Numbered from the stretch's first letter, positions 22,655 to 35,200 are shown. The stretch: 64,000 bases of DNA from an uncultured Mycoplasmataceae bacterium (GCA_947429165.1 CANEON010000001.1:173021-237020), one strand, 5' to 3'. The notes: a model not told the origin generated them from the letters alone. Numbers and translations: made by a program.

Positions 22655-23460
22655 TTAACAAGAATACTACTTATAAAAATGTAAACCATTAAGAAAAGAC
22701 CTATTAAACTTAAAATAGTTTCAACCTTTTCTGAAATAGGTTTTTTTGCTTTTTGTATGTATATTCTTTCAAATACTTTTCATCCGTCTAACGGAGGGAA
22801 CGGAATTATGTTAAAAACAGCAGTAATTAGATTCATTAAGATTAGTAATTGAAAGAATATTAATCCTCAATTGTTGTTGCCAGCTAAATCAGGAATATCA
22901 ACAAAAATATTAGAACCATTCCCACCTTTGAAAACCATACATGATCCGATTGCTTTAAGAGATAAACCAAGTGAAACAAAAGGATTATCTAAAATAAAGC
23001 CGTTTGCTCTAAATGTTGCTCAGCAACATGGTCATAAAATTAAGAATGAAATAAAGTTTACAGCAACACCCGCAACCATTATTAGAAGATATTGTCACAT
23101 TTTTGTGTCTTCAAGTAATTTCTTGCCTTCAGGAAGTGGTGACATATATCAATTGTAGTTCTTGTCTTGTACATCATCGGCGTATAATTCACGTAATTGC
23201 TTACTGTCAAACAAAACATAAGCAACTAACGGAATAAGTTTTATAGATATTTTGATTCCAGATTTTGTAGTCTTTCATGCTAATCTAGGTCCAATACCAA
23301 TAGATATTTCTTTAACATTAACTCTAAATTTTAGTCCCATTAAAAAATGTCCAATTTCATGAATAGAAACCGTGAATAAAAGCATTAGTATTGCAATTAA
23401 ATACATTAAAAATGTTTGTAAACCTGCTGACATAAGATTATTTGCTATAGTTTTGAACAA
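22639..23460 (-). CDS. rseP: Site-2 (M50) intramembrane zinc metalloprotease, RseP-like
   Basis: 273 residues. The zinc motif HEIGHFLMG is in the first membrane helix region, and the second metal-ligand motif NIIPFPPLDG is near the C-terminus, giving the S2P active site. There is no clear PDZ domain, so it is shorter than E. coli RseP (450). Downstream of dxr (23-base overlap) and ahead of polC, the classic neighbourhood. It probably cleaves membrane-bound signal peptides or anti-sigma-like proteins. Read through nine TGA Trp codons, ending TAA at 22639. Confidence 0.92.
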
Positions 23461-24505
23461 TTTTACGTGTTAATTGATCGATAACGTACACTTGCTCAAT
23501 ACTAGTTACTTTAATAATTTTAATATTATTAATTGCAAAATTAATAACTTTAATTATTTCATTAAATTTTATCTTTTTTTGTTCAAATAACTTAATTGCT
23601 TCTTCATTGGCTGCATTTATAACAACAGCTAAAGAATTATTGGGATTTTTAAGTATTTTTTTTGCTCAAGCAATTGGTAAATACTTCTTTTCATCAATTA
23701 AATCAAAATTTAAATTTAATTTATTAAATTTTAATGTGTCTGTTTGTGAGTTGATTGAACTATCAAAATTAGTTAAAGCTAACTGAATTGGAATAATCAT
23801 GTTTGGCTTACTCATGATTGAAATAATTGAATTGTCATTTAATTCAACCATCGAATGAACAATAGATTGCGGATGATATAAAGGAATAATGTTTTTTGTG
23901 TTAAATAGCCAATATGCTTCAATTATTTCGAAACATTTATTCATTAGTGTTGCACTATCAATTGAAATTTTTTCACCCATATTTCAATTCGGATGAGATG
24001 TTGCTTGCTTATAAGTAACGTTAGTTGTGTTTTTATTATAAAAAGGCCCGCCTGATGCTGTGATATATATAGTCTTCAGTTGGTCTCTTCTATTTAAAAC
24101 TGCTTGATATATTGCGGAATGTTCACTATCTATAGGAATAATTTTTATATTATTCTTTTTTGCAAAAGGAATAACAAATTTTCCTGCTGCAACTAATGAT
24201 TCCTTATTTGCAAGAGCTAAGTTAACCTTATTTTTAATTGCTAATAAAGTCACTTCAAGACCAGCGAAACCAATAATAGCATTTACTATTAAATCTGGTT
24301 TTGATTTTTTGATCAAATCATCATATGAAGCAACATTTGATTTATTCTTATGTAATGGTGAATAGTAATAATCAGCTTTAATTGTTTTTGCTTGTTTTAG
24401 ATTGTTGTAGAAAGAAAATCCAACAAGTTTATAATTAAGAGCCTTAATTACTTTAATTGTTTGTTTTCCTATTGAACCTGTTGCACCAAAAACTAATACT
24501 CTCAT
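23438..24505 (-). CDS. dxr: 1-deoxy-D-xylulose 5-phosphate reductoisomerase (MEP pathway)
   Basis: 355 residues. NADPH-binding [10 protein letters not shown] at the N-terminus, then [12 protein letters not shown], the metal-binding [17 protein letters not shown], and [21 protein letters not shown] across a TGA codon, all canonical Dxr motifs. It converts DXP to MEP. It sits between cdsA (one-base gap) and rseP (overlap) in the tsf-to-polC operon, and with ispG it indicates a working MEP route in this organism. Confidence 0.96.
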
Positions 24506-24506
24506 T

Positions 24507-25571
24507 TTAGATAGATATAAACAGTAACTCTAATGACTGATCGTGAGCAATGGAAAATGTAAAACAAGCAACACAATAAAATAACACAATAAAAAATAAA
24601 GCATCTATTCTGTCTAAAATTCCACCGTGTCCTGGTAAAAAATTTGAAAAGTCTTTAATATCATTTTTTCTTTTCACTTTGCTAAAAAATAAATCTCCGA
24701 AAGTATTAACGAGAATTAAAGCAAAAGAACCAAACAACATTGTTACTCATCAGTCAGTATTAGAAACCATATCAAATTCTAAGAACTCACGTCTTCCAAA
24801 AACTAATAATTTAATTTGTTCATTAGGAAAATAGGCCCCAAGTAATGCTAATAGTGTTAAAGTTCCCATAAAAATAGAAACAAAGAATCCTTCTCATGTT
24901 TTGTTTGGGGAAATTTTTGGACACATTCTGTGTGCACCAAACAAACTTCCTCCGATATATGCAAAAGTGTCAGTCATCCAAGTTACCATCATTAAATATA
25001 AGAATGTGGTAAAGAATTTAAAGATCATAACATAAGCAATAAAATAAAACACCAAAGGCAACAACGAACCAATTATTGGGTATGAAATTTTATTAAATAA
25101 AGAGTTGTCTTTTTTTATTAAAGATAAGAAAAGGAGCTCAATAAATAGAAGTCCTAACGAACTGCAAATAATACCAAAGAAAATGTTTCTACATAATTCA
25201 AATGATGCATTTATTTCAAAACCATAAATGTGTGGAAATAATGAAATCATGCTTATAAACGAACTTAATAACATTAGAATTCCAATGTATATTGTGTGGA
25301 ATTTATTTACCTTTTTCAAATAACATCTACTAAGTTCAATTGACGCAAGAAATAAAACAATAGAAATAGAAATTAAAAATAAAATACCGAAAGTAATTAG
25401 AGCTTCTTTAGGCATTGAAAATCACGGGTTCTCGATAGAAGCAAGCATGCCCAAAACCATAACGAGTAAAGAATACAAAACAATAAAAACCGAAGTTTTT
25501 GTTCTTGAATTAAACTTGCTTTTTTGTTCATCTGAAATTTTATTTACATGAATGTGTATATTTTTATTCAT
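24507..25571 (-). CDS. cdsA: Phosphatidate cytidylyltransferase (CDP-DAG synthase)
   Basis: 354 residues with about eight membrane helices. The C-terminal signature KRKNDIKDFSNFLPGHGGILDRIDA, with its conserved Asp and His residues, is diagnostic. The central part reads DTFAYIGGSLFGAHRMCPKISPNKTWEGF, also canonical. It makes CDP-diacylglycerol from phosphatidate and CTP at the membrane. The ATG overlaps the uppS stop by one base (TAATG), and the gene ends one base before dxr. Confidence 0.95.
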
Positions 25572-26221
25572 TAGATTCTTCCGAAACGACGATTTCTTTT
25601 TTTGTATTCTATTATATTCTTTTTAAGAATATTGATTGAGTAGTCTGGCCACAAAGTCTTTTCAAATATTATTTCTGAATAAGCTAATTGATATAGTAGA
25701 AAGTTGCTAATTCTTTTTTCTCCGCTTGTTCTTATTAACAAATCAACAGGTGGTACTTTTTCAGAAATTAATCTCTTAGTTTTCGATTGTTGTTCAATGT
25801 CTTTTAATCCGCTGTAGTTAAAAACAACGTTTAGTTTTAGTCCTTTGTTTTTAGATGTATCTTTGCATACTTTTGAAATTTTCTTAAGTAAGCTACTAGA
25901 AAGTTTATCTTTAAATCCAGTTCAAATAAATTTAATATTTTGTTTATTTAGGTTCTCAATTAATTTATCATTTAAAGACTTTTCAAAAAGTTTCATTAAA
26001 AAATTTACTTCAGTCTTTGGTCTATTCCAATTTTCAGTACTAAAAGCAAAAACAGAAAGTCAATCTATGGGAACTTTTTTGTTAATTATTCCTTTTACTA
26101 AATCTTGTAATGTTTTCAACCCTTGATCGTGCCCAAAAGTTCTTGGCTTATTTTTTGCTTTTGCTCATCTACCGTTCCCATCCATAATGATGGCAACATT
26201 AATTGATTTTTCTAAAGGCAT
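25571..26221 (-). CDS. uppS: Undecaprenyl diphosphate synthase (cis-prenyltransferase)
   Basis: 216 residues. The N-terminal motif [11 protein letters not shown] holds the catalytic Asp; [29 protein letters not shown] and the FEKTLWPDY end are all standard UppS motifs. It extends farnesyl diphosphate to the C55 carrier. In a wall-less organism the carrier would serve glycolipid, capsule or glycosylation pathways. Both TGA and TGG are used for Trp here. Not visible as a single ORF under the standard code. Confidence 0.94.
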
Positions 26222-26223
26222 GA

Positions 26224-26775
26224 CTAAATTTTCATCAATTCTTGTTCTTTTGATTCGAATGTAGATTCTAAATCACTATTGTATTTCTTAGTAATTTTGT
26301 TTAATTCTTCTTCGAAATAACGAATAACGTCTTCGCTTATACCTGAAAGTTTTTTATAACTTGCTTGAATGTTTTTTCTAATATTACGAATCTTTTCTTT
26401 TGTTTCTTCTAAAATTGCTTTAGCTTTCTTAACATTTGTTACTCTGTTTTCTTCAGTTTGAGGTGGGAAAATTAAACGAATATTATCTGAATTAATTTGA
26501 GGATTAACTCCGATATTTGCAATAGAAATAGCTTTAGCTATATCATGAATTTGAGATTTGTCATATGGTTTAATTAAAATTTGACGCGCATCAACTATTT
26601 GTAAATTAGAAAGTTGATTTAAATTCATTAATTCACCATAAGCATTTACCTTAACGTTGTCAAGAATCGAAATAGAAACTCTACCTGAACGAATTTTTTT
26701 GTATTCTTCGTTCATTCATTCGATTGGTTCAATAGCTTCCAATTCAAATTGTTCTTGTAATTCACTTCATTCCAT
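26224..26775 (-). CDS. frr: Ribosome recycling factor
   Basis: 183 residues, standard length. The RSGRVSISILDNVKVNAYGELMNLNQLSNLQIVDARQILIKPYD segment and the C-terminal helix ending (EELNKITKKY) match RRF. It dissociates ribosomes after termination together with EF-G. It starts two bases after the pyrH stop. Confidence 0.95.
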
Positions 26776-26777
26776 AA

Positions 26778-27491
26778 TTATTTGTTCTCCACAATTGTAG
26801 TTTTTGTTTGCTTGTTTATCGCTTTTAAAATTCCGTCTTTTTGATTGTTGTTGAAAACTATTAAGTTGATATTGTTTGCTTTGCAGAAAGTAATCGAAGT
26901 CATATCCATTACTTTTAAATCTCTCTTGATGATTTCATCGTATGTTAAACGATCAAAACGTTTAGCTTTCTTGTCTTTCTTTGGATCAGCCGAATAAACT
27001 CCATCAACTCCATCTTTACCCACAAGAATACATTTTGCTCCAATTTCAGCAGCATGTAATGCAGCACCAGTATCTGTAGAGAAGAATGGGCTTCCTGTTC
27101 CGGCAGCAAAGATACAAATATACCCGTCTTGCAAATGTTCTTTAACGTTGTCTAAATTGTAAGTTGCAGCAACTTTAGGCATATCAATTAAAGAATAAAC
27201 GATGGCTTTCGCTTTATTTCTCTTTAAAACTTCTTTTAAAGCAATTGAATTAATAACGGTTGCAAGCATGCCCATGTAGTGAGCTTGATCTAAATCGTAT
27301 AACTTAGCATTTGCTGCTTGACCTCTTCAGATGTTTCCACCACCAACAATAATTCCAATGTTGTATTTTTTGGATAAAGCTATTAATTGTTTTGCAAGAT
27401 TAGATAACTTTTCTCCACTCAATATAGAATCGTTGTTGTCGTCTTTTAAAGCAGCACCACTTAATTTAACAATAATGTTTTGTTTAGCCAT
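26778..27491 (-). CDS. pyrH: Uridylate kinase
   Basis: 237 residues. Amino-acid-kinase fold with VKLSGAAL at the N-terminus, GGGNIWRGQAA, then FAAGTGSPFFSTDTGAALHAAEIGA and DGVYSADPKKD. It phosphorylates UMP to UDP and so takes the product of the pyr operon found at 36-44 kb. It follows tsf by one base and precedes frr. Confidence 0.97.
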
Positions 27492-27492
27492 A

Positions 27493-28368
27493 TTACTTCA
27501 TTTGACTAGCAACTTCAGCCGCAAAGTCTTCTACTTTCTTTTCAATTCCTTCTCCAACTTCATAACGAATGTATTGTTTTAATGAAGTGTTGTTGTGTTT
27601 TAAATATTCATTAACTTTCATTGAAGGATCTTTAACATAAACTTGTTCAGTTAAACAAACTTCAGTGATTGATTTGTTAATTCTTCCTTTAACAATCATG
27701 TCCGCTTTATCAGCTGGTTTTCCTTCAGCAATTGTTTGTTCTTTTAAAATTTTTGATTCGTTTTCTAATCATGTTTGGTCAACACTATTTCTATCCATGA
27801 ATTTTGGACCCATAGCTGCTGCGTGCATTGCAACGTTTTTACCAACTTTAGCATCAACTTTTCCATTTAATACTAATAAAACAGCAATTTTCTTATTAGA
27901 GTGTTCATATAAACCAAATGAACTGTTTGCATCTTTATTAACGATTTGGAATCTTCTAACAGCAATTTTTTCACCAATTTTTCCTGTTAATTCTTTGCAA
28001 GCTTCTTCAATTGTATTACCTGAAGGTAATTTTGTTTGATTACATTGTTCAATTGAACTTGGGCAGTTGGATAATATTGCTGCTTTTATATCACTTGCTA
28101 ATTGTAAGAAGTTGTCGTTCTTTGCAACAAAGTCTGTTTGTGAATTGATTTCAACAATAACAGCTTTGTCACCTTCAATACCGATTGCTGCAATACCTTC
28201 AGCTGCTACAGCAGAAGCTTTCTTAGCAGCTTTAGCAATACCTTTTTCTCTTAATCATTCAGCTGCTTTTTCTAAGTCATCAGCACAAGCGTCAAGCGCT
28301 TTCTTTACATCCATAACTCCAGCTTGAGTCATGTCTCTTAATTTCTTTATTAATTCAGTCTTTGTCAT
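27493..28368 (-). CDS. tsf: Elongation factor Ts
   Basis: 291 residues. The N-terminal UBA-like helix LIKKLRDMTQAGVMDVKKAL and the EF-Tu-contact signature (INSQTDFVAKND) are diagnostic; the dimerisation domain spans residues about 150-280. It exchanges GDP for GTP on EF-Tu. First gene of the tsf-pyrH-frr-uppS-cdsA-dxr-rseP-polC run; rpsB, usually upstream, is not here. Confidence 0.97.
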
Positions 28369-28441
28369 AATTCTTAATATTTAATATATTTTATTATAAA
28401 TAAACTTGATATTTTTAATAATTAAGATTAATATATATAAA

Positions 28442-29059
28442 ATGACTAAAAACCTAATAAATGTTTTGTATGCTGATACAGGCATAGTAGATTTTAAAAA
28501 AAATAAAAAATACGAATCGTTGTTTGGAGATTTTTTAAATATGAAGAAGTTAAATTCTTACATTGACGATGAATCAAAGAAACAATATTTACTTTCGTGT
28601 TATCTAGTTTATCTAATGTGTAAAGAAAATAACATTAATTGTGATGAATTTGTTAGAAAAGAAAATAAAAAACCATACATTAAAAAAAATAAATTATTTT
28701 TGTCAATTTCTCACAAAAAAAACATTGTTGCTCTTGCTTATTCTAAGATCAACGTAGCTATAGATGTTGAATTTAAAAACAAAGAAATTAATTGAAAAGA
28801 AATTAGCAAAAATCATTTTTCAAAAGAAGAAAATAAAACGTTGGATTCTTCAACAAATAAAATTAATAAATTTTATGAGATGTGATGCATTCAAGAGTGT
28901 TCAATAAAACTCCAATCAAAATCTTCGTTTGTTTCGTTTAATTATTGGTGAAAAAATAATTGAATTTTTTGTATTGCTAATGAGTGCATAAAAAATAAAA
29001 CTATTGTTGAATATTCAAACGAAAAATTTGTCTTCAAAAAAATTAAATTAATTAAATAA
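28442..29059 (+). CDS. 4'-phosphopantetheinyl transferase, Sfp-like
   Basis: 205 residues. The core motif KLFLSISHKKNIVALAYSKINVAIDVEF matches the ACPS/Sfp superfamily (S-H, then G/A-I-D-V-E with Mg2+-binding Asp and Glu), and FYEMWCIQECSIKL replaces the usual WxxKE helix. It would transfer phosphopantetheine from CoA to an acyl carrier protein. The Lys of the WxxKE motif is not obvious, so activity is likely but not assured. It overlaps the convergent glf stop by 12 bases. The start at 28442 is preferred to an upstream ATT-rich extension. Confidence 0.75.
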
Positions 29060-30205
29060 TCTTTCAAAAATTGCAAGTGCTGAAGCAATTGCTTCATCCA
29101 TGTCGTAATATTTATATTCAGCAAGCCTTCCTAAGGAATGAATATTCTTGAATTTTCTTAATTCTTCTGCATATTTGTTATAAGTAGCAATGTTTTTATC
29201 GTTTTTAATTGGATAATATCTTACACCAAATTTTTTAGATTTTGGAGAGAATTGTCCCGGAAACTCTTTAGATATTGTTGTTGCTTTTGATAACTTTTGA
29301 AGAGTCATCTTTTTGTATTCAGCAATTCTAGTCATCGCCTTATCAGCAGGATAGTTAATAACTGCATTTTCTTGATAAGAATTTTTGTTGAATGACTCAA
29401 ACTTAATATCTAAGCTTCGATATGGTAAAATTCCATATTTAAAACTAAACAATTCATCTATAGATCCACAATAAAAAATCGGGTCGTTTGTTTGTTTATT
29501 ATCAATGTATGTTTTGTTGTTTTTTAGAGAGAGTTTTTGTTTTGAGTTTAAAACTAAATTAATGTTTTTATGATTAATAATTTTATTAATCATATTTGTA
29601 TAGCCTTTTACAGGTAATCCTTGATATTTATCATCTGGAAAATAACTACGATTATATGACAAACAAATTTTTACTCTATTAATGGTATCTGGAGAAATAT
29701 TTTCAAATTTTGTTCCTCACATTTTAGAAGAATAATTTGCGTACATATTCTTAAAAATATAATCACTCATCTGTTTTACTTTTGAGTCTTTTACGTTTCT
29801 AAATTCAAAAAAAGTAATTGTCTTTTTGTTTGGGAATTCTTTCTTTAATTTTTTTATGATATATTGTGCGTTTTTAGGGTCTATTAGTTTGATACTGTCA
29901 AAATTAATAGGTAGGGGAATTAACTTGTTGTCAACATTTGAAAGAACTTCATTTTTAAAACTGTTTAACTTAGTAAATTTGTTAATAAAATTAACTACTT
30001 TTTTATCAGAAGTATGGAAAATGTGCGGACCAAATTTATGAATTAATACTTTATTTTTATCGTTGAAATCATAGCAGTTGCCGCCAACAAATTTGTTTTT
30101 TTCATATAAGTTTACTTTGTAATTAGCATCAGCTAACTTTCTTGCAAGTGTGCATCCAGAGATTCCTGCACCAAAGATATAAACTGTTTTAGATTTTTTT
30201 ACCAT
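29048..30205 (-). CDS. glf: UDP-galactopyranose mutase
   Basis: 385 residues. FAD-binding GAGISGCTLARKLA at the N-terminus, then NCYDFND and HKFGPHIFHT (substrate/flavin contact), FKYGILPYRSLDIKFE and the C-terminal GRLAEYKYYDMDEAIASAL, all UGM landmarks. It converts UDP-galactopyranose to UDP-galactofuranose, implying a galactofuranose-containing glycolipid, capsule or secreted polysaccharide. No glycosyltransferase lies next to it. It is monocistronic, divergent from metG by 35 bases. Confidence 0.93.
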
Positions 30206-30220
30206 ACTCTATATCTAATT

Positions 30221-30226
30221 TATAAT
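30221..30226 (+). promoter_or_regulatory. -10 box (TATAAT) of metG
   Basis: Perfect TATAAT with 14 bases before the metG ATG and no Shine-Dalgarno sequence between, predicting a leaderless or near-leaderless mRNA. Confidence 0.65.
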
Positions 30227-30240
30227 ATTCTAATAGAATA

Positions 30241-31800
30241 ATGAAGCAAAAAAATATTTTTATAACTACTCCGATTTACTATGCATCAGGTGACCCACAC
30301 ATTGGTCATGCTTATACTACTGTATTAGCTGATGTAATTTCTCGTTATAAGAAATTAATTGGTCATGATGTGTTCTTTCTTACTGGCATGGATGAACATG
30401 GACAAAAGATATTAGAAAAAGCAGAATCCGCTCGTAAAAAACCAAAAGATTTTGTTGATGAAATTGCTTCTAAATTTAAAGATTTGTGGTCTAAACTTGA
30501 TATTGACTATTCTGTTTTTGCTAGAACAACAGATCAAAATCACTGCGATACAGTTACTAAAGTTTTTAGAATTTTTCATGAAAATAAATTTATTTATTTA
30601 GACAATTGACAAGGTTTATATTGTGTACAATGTGAAGAAAATTATACGAAGTCGCAAGCTGTTAAAAAAGATGGTGATGATTGTCTTTATTGTAAAGTTG
30701 GGCACAAGTTAACTACAAAAAAAGAAGAATCTTACTTTTTAAAAATTTCTCAATTTCAAGATTGATTAAAAAACTTCTTAGCTACTAATCCAAATTTTAT
30801 TTATCCAGAAAATAGACTAAAAGAATTAAACAACAACTTTATTGATCAAGGTATTACAGACTTGTCTGTAAGTAGAACTACATATGACTGAGGAATTAAA
30901 GTTCCTGGTGATGATAAACATGTAATTTATGTTTGAATCGATGCATTAATGATTTACCTTTCAGGACTAGGATATTTATCTAAAGATGATTCTAATTTTA
31001 AAAAATATTGAGAAAATGAAGATTCACAAATTATTCAATTAATGTCAAAAGAAATCACAAGATTTCATTGTATTTATTGGCCAATTATGTTAGAAATGCT
31101 TGGTTTAAGAAAACCAACTAACATAATTTCACACGGATGAATTGTTACTGACAAAGGAAAGATGTCAAAATCTTTAGGCAATGTAATTGATCCAAATGAA
31201 TATATTCAAAATTATGGATCTGATGCATTGAGATATTTCTTATGCAAAGAAATCAGCATCGAAAATGATGGAGTGTTTTCTAAAGAATTATTTATCAATA
31301 CTTTTAATAACGATTTAGCTAATAACTATGGTAACTTAGTGTCTAGATCAATTGGTATGTTAACTAAATACACAAATCGAAAAGTTATCAAACCAGATGA
31401 TAAATATTTTGATGAATTAGATAAGTCATTAATTACTAAATCTCGTGAATCGGTTACAAAAATTAACGATCTTATTGAACAAACAAAAATTCAAGCCGTT
31501 CTTGAAACAATTATTCAATTAGGTAATGCAGCTAATAAATATATAGAAGATAAAAAGCCTTGAGTTTTGCTTAAGGAAAGCAAAACGAATGAAGTCAATG
31601 CTTTCTTATTTACATTGTTTAATGTTGTTAGAATAATGACTACATTCCTATCTCCTGTTTTAGTTAAAGGAACTAAAGAAGCTATTAATCAATTAAATTT
31701 AACAAGTGAACTACTTAATGTTAGTTCAATTGATAATTTTGATTTATCAAATAATCATCAGGTTAACAACTCTTCTCCTATCTATTTAAGAATTAAATAA
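30241..31800 (+). CDS. metG: Methionyl-tRNA synthetase
   Basis: 519 residues, the short form without the C-terminal tRNA-binding domain. Class I signatures are HIGHAYTTV (HIGH) near residue 20 and KMSKSLGNV (KMSKS) near 307. The zinc-knuckle insertion (CVQCEENYTKSQ...CLYCKVGH) is present. LSRTTYDWGIKVPGDD matches the catalytic core. Charges tRNA-Met. It is followed at once by the tmRNA gene, which has its own promoter. Confidence 0.97.
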
Positions 31801-31835
31801 TTTATTATTTTTCATAATTTAATGTAAAATATTGT

Positions 31836-32241
31836 GGGGATGTCAAGGCTTCGACATGAATAATTGACTACCAAATGCAGTGGGGTATGCCCCTTATAGC
31901 TCAAGGTCTTCTTAAATGCAGACGAAAACAACGACGTTGTTAACATGGACGAAGCATTCATGGTAAACAAATTGTCAAACCAAGCTCAATACAACTACGC
32001 ATATTTAGCATAGTCTAAGACTCGGATTAGGTATTAATGTTTGCTATTTACATTGATACGTTAACATAAATAGCTATACTCTTTCACTCCGATAAAAAGA
32101 AAGAATCTCATCGGATTAGTCAAGCATAGGTTTGTTTTATTACCTAATAATGTTTGATGAATGCGATAAATTAAAACTAAACTGTAGACTTTGATAGAAG
32201 GTTTTTTGTGGAAACGGGTTCAATTCCCGTCATCTCCACCA
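31836..32241 (+). ncRNA. ssrA: Transfer-messenger RNA (tmRNA)
   Basis: The tRNA-like ends pair GGGGATG with CATCTCC and close with ACCA; the T-loop is GGTTCAATTCC. The mRNA-like part starts near 31918 (Ala codon GCA) and ends at TAG 32011-32013. It encodes an unusually long tag that begins ADENNDVVNMDEAF and ends NQAQYNYAYLA (31 residues with the Ala), like the long tags of other mycoplasmas. A -10 box TAAAAT at 31825-31830 fits transcription starting at 31836. Rescues stalled ribosomes. Confidence 0.96.
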
Positions 32242-32244
32242 TAT

Positions 32245-32276
32245 AAAAAACGCCAGGTAATTACTGGCGTTTTTTT
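32245..32276. terminator. Intrinsic terminator of tmRNA
   Basis: A6-CGCCAG / CTGGCG-T7 with a 7-base loop, directly after ssrA. The left A-run means it may also stop the leftward LRR transcript. Confidence 0.88.
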
Positions 32277-32282
32277 AATTTA

Positions 32283-35200
32283 TTATTTTTTGTTTTTATT
32301 TCTTTTAACTAAGAAAATGGTCAAGATAACTAAACCAATCAGCGTTAGACATCCAATGACTGTTCCTAATATTATTAATGTTTTCATATTCCGAGATATC
32401 TTACAACGGAAATAATTTGTTTTTAATTGATAACCGTATTTTGACTGTGTAATAACAATTCTTATGTTGCCGGTTCAAGTGCGTTTTCCGTTTATTGTAA
32501 TTTTACCATTAGAATTTATGGTCACACCCAAACTAGATAAATCCGTTCCATCTTCTGCTTCTAATCTAAATGAGAAGTCTTTAATGTTAGGAATTAAATC
32601 ATATGCTTCGCCTTTTGCATTAATATACTTTATGTTTTCTGTAATGATATTTGCATAATCTTTATTGAATTCGTGACCTACAGTAGCAGAAATGTTATTG
32701 ATATTACATTCATCTACAAATTTAATTCCTGCATATAATTTGTCATCGCTAGGATCTTTAGGGAAACGAGATAATCATTGTTCAGGGAAGAAATTTAAAT
32801 TTGGATATAAGTCTTCAGTGCCATCCACTACATATACTTTAGCAGTATCTGATAAATTAGGATATCACGAATCTCCACCTAGAGTAATTGCACCGTCTTC
32901 ATTGGCATCAAAATATAAGCGTTGTGATGATCAATATAAATGAACCGAAGTAAATGTAGGACCAGGTATGTCTTGTGTAGTACCATCATCAAGGTGGTTT
33001 GTAACAGCGGCAAATGCTTTATCTTGGATTGTTTCAACACTATTTGGTATTGAAAAATCCCCCGTTAAGCTTTCGCATCCACCAAAAACATAATCATAAT
33101 CATAGTAAGGGCTACTCTCGCCAATCGTCTTTAACGAAGTTGCTTCTTCAAGGTTGATTGATTGTAAAAAATAATTTCTATTAAATGCTCCTTTACCAAT
33201 GAATTTTAAATTTTTTGCAAGACTAAAATCAACTTCTGTTAAATTAGATCTTTCAAAACAAAAATTATTAATTGATTGAAGGTTTTTTGGTACTATTAAT
33301 TTTCCAGTAACTTTTGTATAAGCAAAGGCGTTATCACCCAACTCTTCAATTTCTTCAGGAAGACCAACTATTCCTTCTCTATTTGAGTCAAGAACAGTTT
33401 CTAAGTTTTGACATATATAAAAAGCACGTGTACCTATTTTCTTAAGTGCTTTACAATTAGTCATATCTACAGTTTGTATTTTTGAATCGTAAATAGGTTT
33501 ACCACTTTCTAAATTTCTTGAGAAAGAAGAAGAACCGATATATTCGATGTTGTCAGGTAGAATTAAATCCATGAATTGATCGGTATCATCTAAAACACTA
33601 AAACATCCTCAAAAGCATGTGCCTTCAATTGATTTTAAATCATGTAAATTACTCAAATCTAATTTTGTTGGTTCATCAGGATCAAACCCTTCAATACCCT
33701 CGCAATCGCTATTGAAAAATGCTCTATAGTCAATACTTCTCAAGCTAGTTGCTTTATTTATATTTGCATATTTGATAGAGCAGTTGTTAAATGCTGATTC
33801 ACAAATTCTTTCAAGTTTTGAACATTTTGAAAAATCAACAAAGTCACAAACAAAATCTCCCAAAGTATTGTAAACAACGAACGCTTCTCTTCCTATAAAT
33901 AATAAATTACTTGGTAAAATTAATTTTTTAATAGGACCAGAACATCTCACACATTTTGAAGAAATCGCTGTAATTTTCTTGCCTTGATATGAATCATTGA
34001 TTGTAATAGATAAATCAGTAGCAAGAGAAGCAATTGTTAAGCTAGTTAATATATAACTTTCTTCATTCTTTTCGTCTGTGTATAAATCTAAAGTTGCATC
34101 TCCTTGGATATTTGCTCCATTATCAAAAGATAGTATGTCATTTAGAGCAACATGAATGGTTTCATGTGAATATGGCTTTTCACCTTGAAGTAAATTAGAA
34201 GGTTCAATCCATGGTTCAAATGTTTCAGCAGTATCGATCTTATCGAAAAAGTTATCAACACCATAATAGTATTGTGCTGTATTTTCTAATACATGAATTT
34301 TTGTTTCTTGTTCTCCAGTACCAATGTTTGGATGTCAATCGATCGATAAATCTATTTTGTCATCTAAACTTGTCAATTCTTGAGCTGTTCAGTTGAAATA
34401 GATATCAGAGAAAAACACTTGTCTCTCAATTCTATTTCCAAATGCACAAGCACCTATAGATCTTACTGAAGATGGAATTCATAATTCTCCACTTAGTTTA
34501 GGACAATTAGCAAATGCATAGTTTTCTAGTATTTTTAATTTTGTACATTTTGTGAAATCAATGTTTTCTAAATTTTCATTTCCACTAAACGCATTATTTC
34601 CTATTTGTTCTATGTTTTTAGGAAAAACAACAGACGTTAAACCACATCATTTAAAAACACCACCATCAATTCTATATAAATTTTCACATTCATCTAAATT
34701 TACCGTTGTTAGAGCAGAACAACCAGTGAACAATCCTTTATACATTCTTTGAAGTGTTTTTGGAAAAACTACTTCTGTTAATGATCCGTTGCCTTGAAAG
34801 CAATTTGCGCCAATTTCAGTAATGCCAGTATTAGATAAATCTATTTTTGTTATGGCAGATTCAGAATTGGTATTTTCAAACGCTTTTTCTCCTAAATATT
34901 TTAACGATGGGCAATAAATTTTAAATCCATCTTCTGGAGTTCCTAATTTAAGACAACCACTAAATACTCGCGCTCCTATACTAGTTAATGAAGTGGCACC
35001 AGATAAATCCACATTTCGAAGAATGTTGCAATATGAAAAAGCTGAATCTTCTATTCTTTGCAATTTTGGATTGTTAGGAAATACAACTTCTTCTAATTCA
35101 TTACAACTTCCGAATGCACTTTTTCCAATAACCGTTAATGCTTGGGCTTTAGAAAAATCAATTTCACTAATTGAGGAACCATAGAACCCTCAATAAATAT

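Noticed and set aside
28442..29059. Holo-ACP synthase AcpS name for the phosphopantetheinyl transferase
   Set aside because: The length (205 residues) and motif spacing fit the Sfp-type two-domain group better than the roughly 120-residue AcpS.
34211..34396. Short plus-strand ORFs inside the LRR gene and elsewhere on the strand opposite real genes
   Set aside because: They lie opposite strong coding frames, lack family motifs and ribosome-binding sites, and reflect AT-rich antisense frames.
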